A program made the position numbers and the translations under genes. Source: Dipetalonema caudispina (taxonomy: Eukaryota > Nematoda > Chromadorea > Rhabditida > Onchocercidae). Taken from it: a stretch of 51,741 nt of DNA. Position 1 is the stretch's first letter; the number at the start of each line of letters is the position of its first letter. Shown piece after piece: positions 11,666 to 24,991 of the stretch. The notes under the pieces are model-generated. The model did not search any database and was not told where the DNA came from. It saw only the letters and a list, made by a program, of their open reading frames with translations. The stretch is from assembly GCA_013365325.1 (NCBI GenBank), contig JABVXV010000395.1, positions 1 through 51,741 of the forward strand. The letters are read 5' to 3'.

Positions 11666-12911
11666 CTTACAAAGAGCAGATCAGGGCTACCATCCCGATA
11701 CCCCAAAGCTTTTGCCGATGTTCTAAATGCGGTCCATGCCACCTAGTCGTGTAAAAGCGCTTCAACTAGTATTCCATTTCTTCGTTCCTTAATTGTATTT
11801 TACACCTGTTTTCAATTTTGCTAAATTAATGAGCAAAAGTATTTACCCTTGTTTAATTATCACCCTACCCTCAAAAAAAAAAAAAAAAGAAAAAAGGTGG
11901 AGGAGAATTTGATGACCTTATTATTTATCAGTTAGTTTACTGTCATCGTTTTGGGTATTGTTTTTTTTTTTTTACTGAAAAAATTATTAATATAATCAGT
12001 TGATTATTATTTATATCGTATAAATTTTGTTATTTTTAGACTTATGTTTAAAACATATCTGATTGAATAAAAGAAAACAAACAAACAGATATGAAATTAG
12101 CCACTGGAAATTTCTTAAGTGATTAGCAACAATTTCATTAATGATCGGTTTTTCTTTTTTTTCTTTTTTTTTTTTTCAAGCTTAAATTTGAAAAAAAAAT
12201 CTTCAATTTGTTGAAAAAAAAGCAAATGAATTTGGCATTTGAAAGAAGTTAATAAAAAAAATTTCCAGTGAAAATAATCAAACGTATGTCATGTAAAAAT
12301 TTCATGTAATACCTGAAGTTTGGCCTATAAACTTTTGGAATAAATGTTTGATTAATTAATATTTGAAAAAAATCTGCTGATATTCTTAGTGAGTGATAAT
12401 TGAAAAAAGTTAAAAACTTCGAAAATTCAATAATGAATGGGAATAGAAAATTGATAACATATAGAATTTAGTAATATTAGTAATATAGCAATAATAAAAC
12501 TTTCAGTAATATATTCTTAAATTTCAAGTTAGATTCAGATTAGCTCATGCAACATGCATGAAAGAAAAAGTTGTTAGTTTATAATCCTTTGAAATTAATT
12601 CTCTTGTTAAATTCATTTGTTTTATATCTGTTAAAATTCTCTTAATTCAATTAGCCAATATACTTCTTGATATTAATCATTTCGTTGAACTCTTTTCATT
12701 ATTTACTACAATCATCGATTATATTATTTGAATTATCTCTTCAAATATACCATCCTTATCTTACAAAGCAGATAAAATTAGATAGCTAACCTTGTAACAT
12801 TTAGTTATAAGCATAGCCTGTAATTATTGAAATGAATGAATTGAATCATAAAATGTTAACTCCTCCTATTAAAATTGAAAATTTATTTAGGTTTATAATG
12901 CACATATATAC

Positions 12912-12978
12912 ATATCTAAATTGTATGTATGCATGTATGCATGCATACATACATGCATGCATGCATACATTTAGATAT
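12912..12978 (+). repeat. 67-nt long hairpin with TATG/CATG core
   Basis: ATATCTAAAT (12912-12921) is the exact inverse of ATTTAGATAT (12969-12978). Between them TATGTATGCATG-type sequence pairs with GCATGCATGCATAC for most of its length, giving about 27 pairs with a one-base bulge and G-U pairs. The core is microsatellite-like, but the flanking arms are unique sequence, so the symmetry is not just repeat composition. Possible cruciform, alternating purine-pyrimidine (Z-prone) site, or a small-RNA precursor. Confidence 0.6.
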
Positions 12979-13951
12979 ATTCTAAAGAAAACAAAAGCAA
13001 AAGTTAAAGGGTAACTAAGAGAGGAACATTCTCTGAAATGTTTTACTGTGATTTATGCTCACATTATTAGTGAGAAGCAATAGTCCCTCAATTTCTACTA
13101 CCCTTTTCTACTTTGCCAACCCACTAATATCGTGAAGCACCCCACCCTTCCCATATACCTTTCTCCTTAGATTTGCTATTTATGTAGCCTTATGCTTTTA
13201 TTAAAAATGGTCATATTTCTCTATTTCATATTTTTGAAGCAAAAAGAAAGCTTTCTTTTATTTCATCATCATTCTTATAGCTTTTATTTACCTGAAAAAT
13301 ATACCTTTTCTTAAATTTTTACTAATATCATACAAAATTTTCATATAGTATTATTGCATTTATGGAATACCAATGATATAATTGAATGTTCAACATTATT
13401 AAATTAACAAAATGATATTAAAATAGTTTAATTATTACGAATAATTTAAGATTCTTTCGTATTTTTATCGAACTTTTCCCAGTCTTTGCATTACTATCTA
13501 AAGATTATGTATCTAAAGATTATATATCTATAATGAATTTGTTTTCTGCAGCATTCTCAGTTTATCTCTTCACATTTTTTTTTTTTTTTTGAATAAATAA
13601 TTTGAGGCTTATTTAAATTTATTAAAATTATATACATTCTTTTCGTAACAATTTTTTTAGTTATCTTATGAGATAATCAAATTAAAAATAATTTTTGAAA
13701 AAATTTTTACATATTTACTTATATGTGATATTTTAGATTTGAATAGTATTTGTAAATTAAAATACTTCAACTTATAGGAACTTGCGTGTATTTGGAAAAA
13801 TTTGTGTTGCTGATGGAAATGAGAAATTGGGGTACACTGTGATATATGGCATATTTAATGTCATAAAAGCAATTAGGAGAAAGGAAAGGAAGATATCGAT
13901 GAAAATTGAACCAATACCTCAAAAAATTTTCTTCTTAATCGTATCTTAATC

Positions 13952-13982
<31 letters not shown>

Positions 13983-15073
13983 TTAAGAAAAGAAAAAAGA
14001 AAAAGATTGTAGTAGATTTGTTACACGATATCATTCAAACAAATTATCAAAGGTTTGAATTTTTGGTAAATTTTTCCTCATTTAAATTTCTAAATTTTAT
14101 TTCTTTCAAATACAATTGCTAAAATTTTTTTTTTTTTGTTTTAATATAAATAAATTATTTTTTTTCCTTTTGTTATTTTTTAGTGATTAATATTAGTTAT
14201 TTAAATTAGTTAGTAATAAAATGTTAATTGTATGAATTAAAATGAAGAAATTACAATAATAAGTAATCACTTTTCAATTTTTATTTAATAATTTAAACTA
14301 TTGAAACAACGCTGTTTGACGCTTTCAATGATCTCAGTCTTCTCTTACTTCATCCATCAACCAATAGATTTAAAAACAAACATTTTAATTATTACACCTC
14401 AAGTTTGAAAAGCTTGCAGTCGTGTACGATATACAATTTTGATTGCATTATCAGAAAATTACCTTTATCCTATAATCATACTAAATTATTTGCAATAACC
14501 TAGATGACATAATAAGTTTTAAGGACTTCGATGAAGTATAGCTTATTGATAATCTTATCATAGCTGATTAAACCGAATAAAGTCAGCGTTCAAGAATAAT
14601 TATCATTTAGCTTTGCTAATTGTATGCTTCTAATTTTACATCTTAACTTCTTACAGAGCTAACTATAAACATTAATATTTCTTATTAAAATAATACAAAT
14701 GATCTTTGAGGAAAATTTTTTGACAACTAAAAAAAAATTACGATTAATCTTAAATAGTTTAATATCATTGATAAAAATTTCTAATAGCTAAAACAGATAG
14801 TAACATCAAAAGTTTGTTAAGACTGATTAATTTTTCTCTGAAGACTTAATATTATTTTAATCTGAAATCTTTCATGAGCAAAAAAAAAAAAATTAAAAAA
14901 AAAAAAAAAAAGAAGTGAGGAAAATTATAAATTTATGACAACTTATTTTGTCATAATAAAACTCAAAAATCAATGAATGATTATCAAGTATATACCTTGT
15001 TTACATCTGTTGTCACCTGCCAACAAGAGCGAGTAAACTGAATGTACAGTTATTTTTCAAGGTCAATAATTTC

Positions 15074-15074
<1 letters not shown>

Positions 15075-15114
<40 letters not shown>
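15075..15114. repeat. Poly(A), 40 bases
   Basis: Longest homopolymer seen in the window. No adjacent retroposed sequence or target-site duplication was noticed, so it is not clearly a retrotransposon tail. Confidence 0.9.
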
Positions 15115-15116
<2 letters not shown>

Positions 15117-16246
15117 AAATGATTAAAAAGAAAATAAGTGAGAATTTCATTTATGTTGCAAATGATGTCTCAATCATTTGCAATAAAATTTTTATCCTTT
15201 ACCCTTTAAATATTTACAAGTTATCAATCTTACAAATCCCATTCTTTTTTTTTTTTTTTTTTTTTTTTCACATCAAAAAATCTAAATAAATTCTACCCAA
15301 AGATGTGTTAATGAAGCCATGTTAGTAATTAATCTTACCTTTCCTTGATAAATTGTCATATTTTAAAAGTACAAGCTGACTGATTTTTGGACTATACAAT
15401 TGAAGAAATAGTATGATAAAGAAAGAGGAAGAGACAAGGAAGTATCTAATCAAATTTAACAACTTCCCTCTTTTACCACCCACAATATTGTTGTTTTTTT
15501 TTTTTTTTTTTTTTTCATTTCCTGTAAATATTAAATTATATTATTGCCAATATTGTTATTATTTAGAATGATTTCCTCAAAAATATAAATTCTTTTCTTT
15601 TGAATTCAAAATACTATCATTCGTTTCTTTTTTTTTTTTTTTTTAATAGATTTTTAATAAAAATTTTCGTTTATTGCCCGCATTACTAAAGCGTACTTAA
15701 ATATCAATTCTAATTAATTCAATAAATTATTTTACAAAAGAATTTTATGTTGCAAAAATTATAACTTAAAAAATAACAAGTATTTAGGAAAATAGAAATT
15801 AATTGATTTTACTTATTAATGGAAGGAAAAAAAGTAAGAGAGATAAGATAATTTTTAAATATTTTCAATTCAATAAATATATTAAAAAAAAAAAAAAAAA
15901 ACACTTACCAATTTCATCATCGTTCAATATCATTTGCGTTGCAAAAATAATTCCAATATTTAAATATTGCTGAAAAAAAAAAAAATTTTTTTTTTTTTTT
16001 TTTGTTAAATGAAAAAAGTAAATTCAATTTAAAAATTTTAATATAAAACGACGAAATATTTATACACTTATAGTTTAACTTAATTCTTTTATCTATTACA
16101 AAAATTTTGTTAACCAATGAAAATTGAAAATAATTGCATTATGATTTTGCTCGTGAAAATTTTGTGCTAAACTTAAATGATATTTTTAAGTTATATTTTT
16201 CTAAAGTTAAATCGATTTTTTAGCACATGAATTGATTGTTAAAACA

Positions 16247-16297
16247 AATGATAATAAATGATAATTAATGATAATGATGATAATAACAATGATAAAA
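16247..16297. promoter_or_regulatory. Cluster of TGATAA (GATA-type) motifs
   Basis: TGATAA or TGATAAT recurs about five times in 51 bases. This is the core bound by GATA-family zinc-finger factors. It may equally be a degenerate microsatellite; no promoter is attached to it. Confidence 0.25.
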
Positions 16298-16456
16298 GCT
16301 AGTTGCTGCTGAAAATATTTTCTGCTTTGCTGTGTTCAATTGTGTTGAAAATTCGTACGTACGTTCAATTCTTTCTTTACTGCTACATTTCTCCCTACCT
16401 CTTATTCTGTCCCGGTGTATACGGATGTATAATGTCTGTGTCTGTTTCTGTCTGTC

Positions 16457-16487
<31 letters not shown>

Positions 16488-16497
16488 ATGTGTGTAT
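16457..16497. repeat. (AT)n(GT)n compound microsatellite
   Basis: TA repeats pass directly into TG repeats. Open frames of 84 to 110 codons that cross this stretch on both strands are microsatellite artefacts. Confidence 0.9.
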
Positions 16498-18379
16498 GCT
16501 TTTGCTACCGTAATACTGCCTTCAGGAACATCAAAGAGAAAATGCCGACACCCGTTGTTTGTGATAAATTTCCCTTTTCCGAATGATACGACACATACAT
16601 ATCCTATATACAATGCAAGACAGACATTCAGGTAATACAGACATAGAATTTTTTTTTTTTTTTTTTTTTTTTTCAACTATTTTTCAAGTTAATTGTAATC
16701 TAACTTGAATACTTTTATTTTCTTATTTTATTAAAATAAAATTATATTTTTGAAATAAAAAATTTCAAAATTTGTTTACGATAAAAAAATGAATTATTCA
16801 TTGTCTAATAAAATATTCATTGGAATTAGAATGTATGTCATCGAATTGTAAAAATTAAATGTAAATTTTGTGTTTTAAAATTTTCACAATAATAATAGAG
16901 TATGATAAATATTTAAAACAAATTGCTTCCATTAAGTTAGAACATCTGATATATAGTTGATGAGATGTTTATTAGCATGGAAGTATTTAAGGCAATTAAA
17001 AATTTTCTGAGAAATTTTGTTTATTTAATTGAACAATTGCCAATTAATTTATAAATTTTGCAAATAAGTGGAAGCATTATAAATGAAAATTGAAAAAATG
17101 ATATTTATTGACTGTTAAAGTACTATTACAAAAAAAAAAAAAAAAACGGAAAAAAATAATTAGAAATTTTTCGATTGTCTAAGAAATTTAAAATAAAAAA
17201 AAAATTCAATATACTGTCATTTTTTTGTATGATATAACAAATGTAACTAATTGATTAAATCTTGGATATTACATCATCAATATTTATATTTTTGTGAATA
17301 ACATTTTCAGTTTTTTCTTATTCGTAAACTAATTTACTACTCATTAATCTTAGATAAAATATTAAATTCTTAACAATTTTTAAATTATTTCAAGTATTAA
17401 CAATCTACAGAATGAGTTTGTTAAATATCTGTTTTTAATGAGATAATTTTTAGTATTAAAATGCTTCAATAGGATAAAATTTATAGATAATTGAATTGAA
17501 AATTTTTTACCTTCATATGATAAAATGATAGTATGGCTTAATGTTTAACTTTGATCAGAAAGTGATAAACTTATTGACGAATTTGACCTAATATTGATAT
17601 TTTCTAGAAGATGATAATCTTACATGCTAATTAGATATTTTATTGGATAAGTATTTGTAATACAATTTTCTTAAAAATCTAAATACTAAAGTTATTTTTT
17701 CTGAAATTTTTTCAACGATATGTTAATCATCACAAGTATTTGACGTAGGATATGAGGATTGTTGTAAAATCTCAGAGAAATAAGTAACTTCAATTGTATG
17801 TAGTATTACTCAACGATTATTAAAATGCTAAATAGCTACAATCATTGTTACTTTTATGAGAACATTTAAATTTAAGAAACTTTGGTAATATCAGACTCGC
17901 ACAAGCAATAATGTAAATTTCGATAATTGCTGATAAATTATGATAATACCTTTCATGTTTGATTAGTTAATCAAACTAACTGTCATAATGATTGATAAAT
18001 TAATTTAGATCAAAAATTATTCGCATTCTTTCTTTTAATTAATTTCTTAATGAATGCTATTGTCCAGTTAGCCAAACTTTTGCTGATTTTATCATTTGTT
18101 ATTTTGTTCTTGATAAATTATTAATAATTAATCACTTTTTATTATGCTTATTACTGCACTTTTTTTTTCCAATAATTTTACAAATATTTCAAACATTATG
18201 TAAAATAAAATTTTTGAAATTATCTCTTAACAATATGTTAAGTTTTACTAAATTTCAAAATTTATGTTCTAATTTGAAAGAAAAAAAAAAAAAAAATGTC
18301 GATAAAATGATCAATGCATATGTATTTATATTTGACAAAATTCTATTTTTTTTTTTTTTTTTTTTCTTTTGATTACTCT

Positions 18380-18410
<31 letters not shown>

Positions 18411-21400
18411 CATTTCTGATAATGCTGACAAAATGAGGTTCGCGGATGGTGGTGACAGTGATGGGTAGTTGACGAGAATGGGAATAATAATTGACGTTTT
18501 TATGAGCTGTTAAAATGCGATAACAAATGGGAATAGTGTATTGACGTTGATAGCTACTACTACTACAATTGCTTTCCTACATCGATATATGATCATACAG
18601 GATTTTATTTTATCAACCTGTTACATTTTTTTTTTTTTTTAATCATTTAGCAAAAGCTTAAATTCATTGGAACAAAACAAAAAAAAAAAAAACAAAAACT
18701 AAATGATCTAACATTTTATTTGTTATATTATTTAGTATAAAAAAAAAAGTAGCGAATAAAAATGTGGATTGGTTGAGTTGGTTTAAGATAGAATAGGTCG
18801 GAGACCACCTTTGAGATGTTTAACGATGATGGGGAACGCCATGTTTGTCGCTAAGCATCAAAAGAAGTTTCGAAGACGACACAAGAATATGTCGTACCTC
18901 TCTTCCTCTAAATTTTGACAAAAGATACATAGAATTTGGGAGATATATGTAGAAGTGCAGGCGGACATCGGCACAACCAAATAAACAACAAAACTATTTC
19001 GGTTTTAAATAAAAAAAAAAAAAAAAAAAAAAAAAAAAGAAAAAAAACGAAAAATTTCATGGCTAAAAGAGAGGAAAAATTGGTTTACAAATTATATTTT
19101 CACATTTATGCAATAAATTCAATTTAGCATAGAAGGAAAAATGGTAAGAAGTAACTTTAAAATGCATCAAATATATATTATTTTATTTGATTAGATTATT
19201 TGTGATAAAATGATCAGAACTATTCGATGATAGCATTAGCTATATGAGTAAATGTGAAACATTTACACCTTTTAATTAGCTATCTTAATCAATCCATTGA
19301 AGATTGAACATATGCAGATGAAAATTCATTAGTAGATTCATCTATGATAGCAGTAACGAAAAGAGGTAAAAAAGGTAAAGAAATGTTAGAGATATTTCTA
19401 AAAATGATAAAAACTAAAGGGCTAATAGGAATAGAAATATGTGGAATTTGGAATTTGAGTAAATGAGTGATATTTTTTGCATCTTACAATTATTCCAAAA
19501 TTATCTTTTAATTATTCATTCCAAATAAAAATACTTGATCCGGTACACAGCAAATGTATGATAATACAGAATGCCTATAAATGAATAAATTAGATATGTT
19601 CGTGTATTCAAATTTATTTTACCGGTTTTGTTAAATTCCTTCTTACCTGAATATTATCAGCATCAAATTGAATTAATTAGTAGCGGAAAATTATTAGTTA
19701 GTATCAAAATGATACCAACAATAAAGTAAATATTGTGATTAACTAGAAATTTAAACATCAAGAATTATGCATATTTTCATAATTGAACCCTTTGGAATAA
19801 TTTTTCATTTGTTTTGAATGTTACATGAACTATTAGAGAAGCAATCGAATACTTATCCTATTCAATATATTCGATGATTTTCTGACAACAAGTTAAATAT
19901 TAAATGTTAGATTTCCTTATACTGCCAAACATCAGTTTTTGAAAGTGGTTCAGGTTTTTACCAAATTTGCAAGTCAAGGTGTCACGTTTAACCTGATTAA
20001 ATGATATGATAACAATGACATAAGCATAAATCATCAATTTTTGGCAAATGTTTTGCTGTAAGAAGAAGGCAATGATACAGCCATATTAACTGTACCCGTT
20101 TGCACTATTTTATTCTTTTATCTAATATAGCACCTTCAGTTGAAAGTATTTCGATAAGTGGAAGAAGTGAAAAACGTGGAATTGATTCATGTCGAATTCA
20201 CGTAGAACATTTGTAAATTGTATTCAATTCAATTTATTAAATCAAAATGATAACATTCATTTTATTATAATTTAAGTTTACGATTATAAATTTTTTCTGC
20301 AATTAAGTAACATTTGAAACAAATTTTATGTTATGTTTCATTACTTGTATACGCTAATAAATTTTTATTATCTCATTGTTATTTAAAAGATCATTTGAAA
20401 CTTTTTTGATACCATTATTGGAATTGTAAACTCATTGCTTTTTATAAGCTCATAGGATACCATTTGCTTTTTTTTTTTTTTTGTAAGCTCATAGAATAGG
20501 TTGAAAAAAATTTGAACTTGTTCAAGAAATTTCATTCAAATATTTTACTGTAACTAATGAACAAGTTTAGCCAAATAATTTTGAAATGAAATTTCGATAA
20601 TGTTTTTAGCAATGAATTATTAGGAAAATACAAATAGATATCACTTTAAAAATTAATTCCAAAATTTCTGACATTATTGAACATAATTGTTTCAAGATTT
20701 AACCCAAATTAATTCATCAATAAAAGTAACGAATTGAGAAACACCAAAAGTTCAAAAATTTTGGGAATTTCACTTTTGCTGATAATTTAATCTTACATAT
20801 AAATGGACTGAGAAAGTGAAAAATTTTTTCCAATTTCAATTTGTTTTAAGCTCATCCTTACTAGTGGAAGCTCATACCTGATCATTAAATTCTAGTTCCG
20901 TTATTCTAACATGTTGTAGAACATATTGTAACCGGATGGTATTGAAATGAATGATAAATAATAACAGGTTGGAACAATATTCTTTTCAATAGTTCCACTG
21001 ACAAAATTCATTCCTCTCCTATTCATTGTTGCGAATATTGAAAATGAAATAAATTCCTATATCCGGAATAGAAAGAAATATACATCTCCCGTTAAATATC
21101 AACTGATGAATATTAGGAACATTGAAACATTCAGTAGAATTTTGTCGATATGATTTATCAACTTGGAAAATGTTTGTTCCACCATACAATTATTAGTTGA
21201 ATCGTGTCATATTGTTTCCAATCAAAAATGATAAATCTTAACACTGATTTTGGATTAGTTAGATTATTCAGGTTAATTAACGTTGATAAGTTAGTTAGTA
21301 TTTCATTTCTTAACTTACATATTATTAGTAGAAAATTTTCTAATTAATTCGCTGTCAGATTATAAATTAAATCTAATAGTTAAGAATAAATTGCATTTGA

Positions 21401-24400
21401 GAAATTTTGGTAAAAGTTTTTTTTTTTTTGACAATGAGATTGTTTAAACTATAATATTTTATTTGTTTATCTTAATAAAATACAAAAAAAAATGACAAAT
21501 TGAAATTTAAGAAATCACCGGTTGACAATCGAAAACAAATTGATATGATGAAAAAATAAGTGAGTAAAAGGAAAGAATCGATACTATTTTTTCTTTTTTT
21601 TTTTTTTTTTTTTAATAACAAACAGTAAATTTTTATGTTAGTCATTTTCGGGCATAAATATTATTTCAATGACTTATTTCATGGTGTAAAAAAATTGAAA
21701 CGAATTTTTTTCCTTTTTTTGATTTTGATAAGATGAAAATTAAGCAATTGATTCAACATCAACAAATTTCGAACTTCCTGTAAATGAAAGAAGGATAGAT
21801 CAAAGGAGAATGAGGAAGGGCAGTGATCGTTGTGTAGGTTAAGCACCAATACAAATCTAATTTAAAAAATTCAAATACATAAATCAATTGTTCCGCATTA
21901 ATAGTGAATGATGTATAAATTATTACAATAAGAATCATAATCAATCAAAATAACTGCATTTGAACGTTTCGTGGAAAGGTTTTCATCATGATTCGGACAG
22001 GAACATTTAAATTACATATCGTGGAATGATAGCCTTTTCGTAGTAAAATGTGATGATAGAGTGTGAATTCCGTCAATAGTTCGTCGTCTATTTCAATCAT
22101 TTTTTTTTCTTTTTTTTTTTCATATTTTAAAATGACTGTTTTCATGATCAATAAGCAATTTCAAGCAGTTCATAAGTGATATATTTGAAGCTACTAAATA
22201 AAATATAATTAATATAATTTTAATCTACTAATTAGATAATTTGTCTAATTATCTAATAATTCTTGCTCAGAATTTGAAAGACTTGCTTTCTTCACAGCAA
22301 CATATCACATTTCATCCAAATTGTTTATTAGAAATATCACCATAAATGGCGACGAACAATTATCACGTCACATCGATCATCGAGAATCTATAACAATCGA
22401 GACCTTCGTTATAAGGCTGAACGAAAAATGATCCCATTTGAATTCCTTTTCTACAAAAAAAAAAAAAAAAAAAAAAAATTCCCTCATACTATTTGAATTA
22501 AATATAAGCCATATTAGCCTAAATTAGTTCAATCTTATCAAATGCTGATCTAAAATGCAAATTCAAGAATTGATTTTCTGGTTATTTCGTACAAATGATA
22601 AAATAGTTTAAAGTTTATAGTCAATTACCAGAAATCAGAAGTATTTCAATTACAGAGGATAATGCCAAAAATTGAAACTATTAGAAATATAATTGACTGT
22701 TTTTTTTTTTTTTAGAATTATAATGACGTAATTTTGATTAAATACGATTTGATAATTTTGTGACTCATTTTATTTATTGAAATTTCAAACATCTTTAGCA
22801 GTATTGAAGTTTGATTTTACGCACGTATGAAACTTTAAATTAGGTAAACTGATAATTTATTTTCAAATAACTAATTGCTAATTGCAAAAATGCATGCTTT
22901 CAGCCATTTTTTTACTTTTCTTGTTGCTTTATAAATTCTTCTTTTCCTTCCTCATTTCATTTACATTTATTTGTTTCAACCAATAATTATTACAGCGCAT
23001 ATTATTTCGTCGAAAAAATTGAAGTAAGTTTACGAAAACTTTTACGATATTTTGTAAATTTTCAGATGAAACATCCTTGAATTATTTATTTCTTCAAGAA
23101 ATAATGCAGAAAATATTAATGCGCATTAATGGTTAGTTTTATGAAATATTTGATTTATTTATTTTTTTCTCCCTTTGAGATTTGTGATTTGCTTTAATTT
23201 TTGCATCATTGCTATTTGCATTAAATTTTAATACCAATGTTTGTTTTAATTTTTAAGAATACGATTTGATTCATCCTTAAGCTTATTTATATGTTGCAAA
23301 TAATTTGAAAGTTTAATTTCGACAGCAAAAACTTAAATGAAATGATTAATTTTATTGATGTAAATTTTGCGAAAGTTCGACAGTATTAAAGAGCGATAAA
23401 AATTATGTATCAAAAGCTTCAAAAGAAACTGAGAAGTTAAAATTATTGAAAGATTGGCCAGCAATTGAATTATGTCATCAAAGTGCATTTATCACTTTCC
23501 GCATGGTCTTGTCCTTACAGCAGCAAGCAGATAATTTTGATGATATGAACTAAACTAACAATTTTTTAATTCCTTAGACTGATGTAAAATCAATAAAATT
23601 TATCTCTTTTTTGTGGATTCTAACTGGACAGGATTTACAAAGACGATTCTGTAAATATCGGTCGATTCTAATTTGTAAAAATCAACAAGCAAGCTAAAAC
23701 AGATCGACTCATTTCGAAGGTTAATGATTTGAAATAAGTTCGAAAAAAATTATCATATCCTTCTTTACCACAGTAACTTAAATGTTAATTATTGTCAAAT
23801 TAAAATTTGCAATCTAAAAGTTACTATTTAATGAATGCAATAGAAAGAATGAAACCATTGTTTATGAGAATAAATCAAATGAATAATTCAAAATTTTGGT
23901 AAATTTTTTAGTGAAAAAGTATCAAACTACAAGTGAATATAATAAATGAAATTAAATTTTCATCTATCAAAAAAATGCTCTTGCAATCGATTATTATCAC
24001 ATTTTTAAGTGAGAAATATTTTCAGCTATAACATAAATTATCATTGCAAGGTTTTAATTTTCTCATCAATGACATATAAATAAACTTAGATTTGCGTGAT
24101 TTGCGCAAATTTGCAACGAATTATATTAAACAGAAAGAATTTGATGTAAACTAATAGAAAAAGAACAAATGAAACTAAATTTAATTATTCGAATTATTTT
24201 GTCAGCTACTTATTATAACAATATGTAAATGATATTTTTTTTTTTTTTTATTTTTTGCTAAAAAGTAATAAAACAATTATAAAGTATAATTGAGGAATTG
24301 CTATTTTATGCATAAGAAAAGCTTCTATATTTGCAAAATTTAAATTCAATTAAATATATTCAATTGAGGTATTAACGCAAATTTACTATAATTAACAAAT

Positions 24401-24474
24401 AGCGAAAAACAGTTTGTGAAATAAACTGAATTGCGGAAATTATAAAAAAAAAAAAAAAAATTGAAAACTTCAGA

Positions 24475-24991
24475 ATGATAAAATTTGCCATTTGTTTGCT
24501 ATTATATTTTGAATCGTATCCGTTATTCCATTTAAACAGTCCAGAAAGTATCAGTAATAAGTCATTTCAGGTAAAAGATCGGAAATTACGGAGGTGCGGG
24601 AAATTCGATTATAAAAAAAAAACAAAAAAAAACACAAAGCTCTCTTATTTTTTGCACTGTTATTGTTTCACTTTTATTTTTTTGCCTTTTCCGAATAGCT
24701 ATAATTTGAATCATTTCTTTTTCCGTTATGCTTATTTGAGGGATAGTAAAGTGATATATGTAAAAATACTTTTTTTTTTTTTCCGTTTTTGAGGAAAAAG
24801 GAAAATTCGTTGTATATTGTGAAAGTTTAATTTTAATTGCTTTTTCACGACTATTAAAAAGAGCAAAATTTTTATTACAGAAAGATAAGAAATATGTTAA
24901 TGCAACTTCATTTGTGTTAGGGAATTTTTTAGCATTTCAAATTTTTATAATTCTTAATAAAATAGTTCTAAAAAAGAATAACAACCAGTGA
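24475..24991 (+). CDS. Candidate two-exon gene for a small secreted protein
   Basis: Proposed exons are 24475-24570 and 24881-24991. A 3' splice site (ACTTCAG, AG at 24472-24473) lies one base before the ATG, the position expected for spliced-leader addition. Exon 1 codes for 32 residues. It opens MIKFAICLLLYFESYP, a plausible signal peptide, and ends in CAG followed by GTAAAA. The 310-base intron ends in TTTATTACAG. The second exon continues in the same phase for 36 codons (starts KDKKYVNATSFVLGN, contains a hydrophobic run) to a TGA, and an AATAAA lies at 25045-25050. The product would be 68 residues. No family is recognised. Start, splice phase and poly(A) signal agree, but each is weak in AT-rich DNA. 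The second exon could instead splice on through GTGAAA (24988) to a TTTCAG near 25280. Confidence 0.33.

Larger units (their letters stand above)
8683..24471. other. Gene desert with duplications, hairpins and small GC islands
   Basis: No gene is supported across about 15.8 kb. It holds a diverged tandem duplication (8932-9096), a 67-nt hairpin (12912-12978), an (AT)n(GT)n microsatellite (16457-16497), a GATA-rich segment (16247-16297) and many poly(A/T) runs, including 40 A at 15075-15114. Short islands richer in GC occur near 11580-11790, 16500-16610, 18430-18600 and 18780-18980. The last contains a 30-codon basic open frame (18826-18918, includes KHQKKFRRRHK) with no supporting signals. 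These islands are the likeliest places for regulatory elements or unannotated RNAs. Confidence 0.55.

Noticed and set aside
16303..16676. Overlapping frames on both strands
   Set aside because: All cross the (AT)n(GT)n microsatellite and overlap one another.
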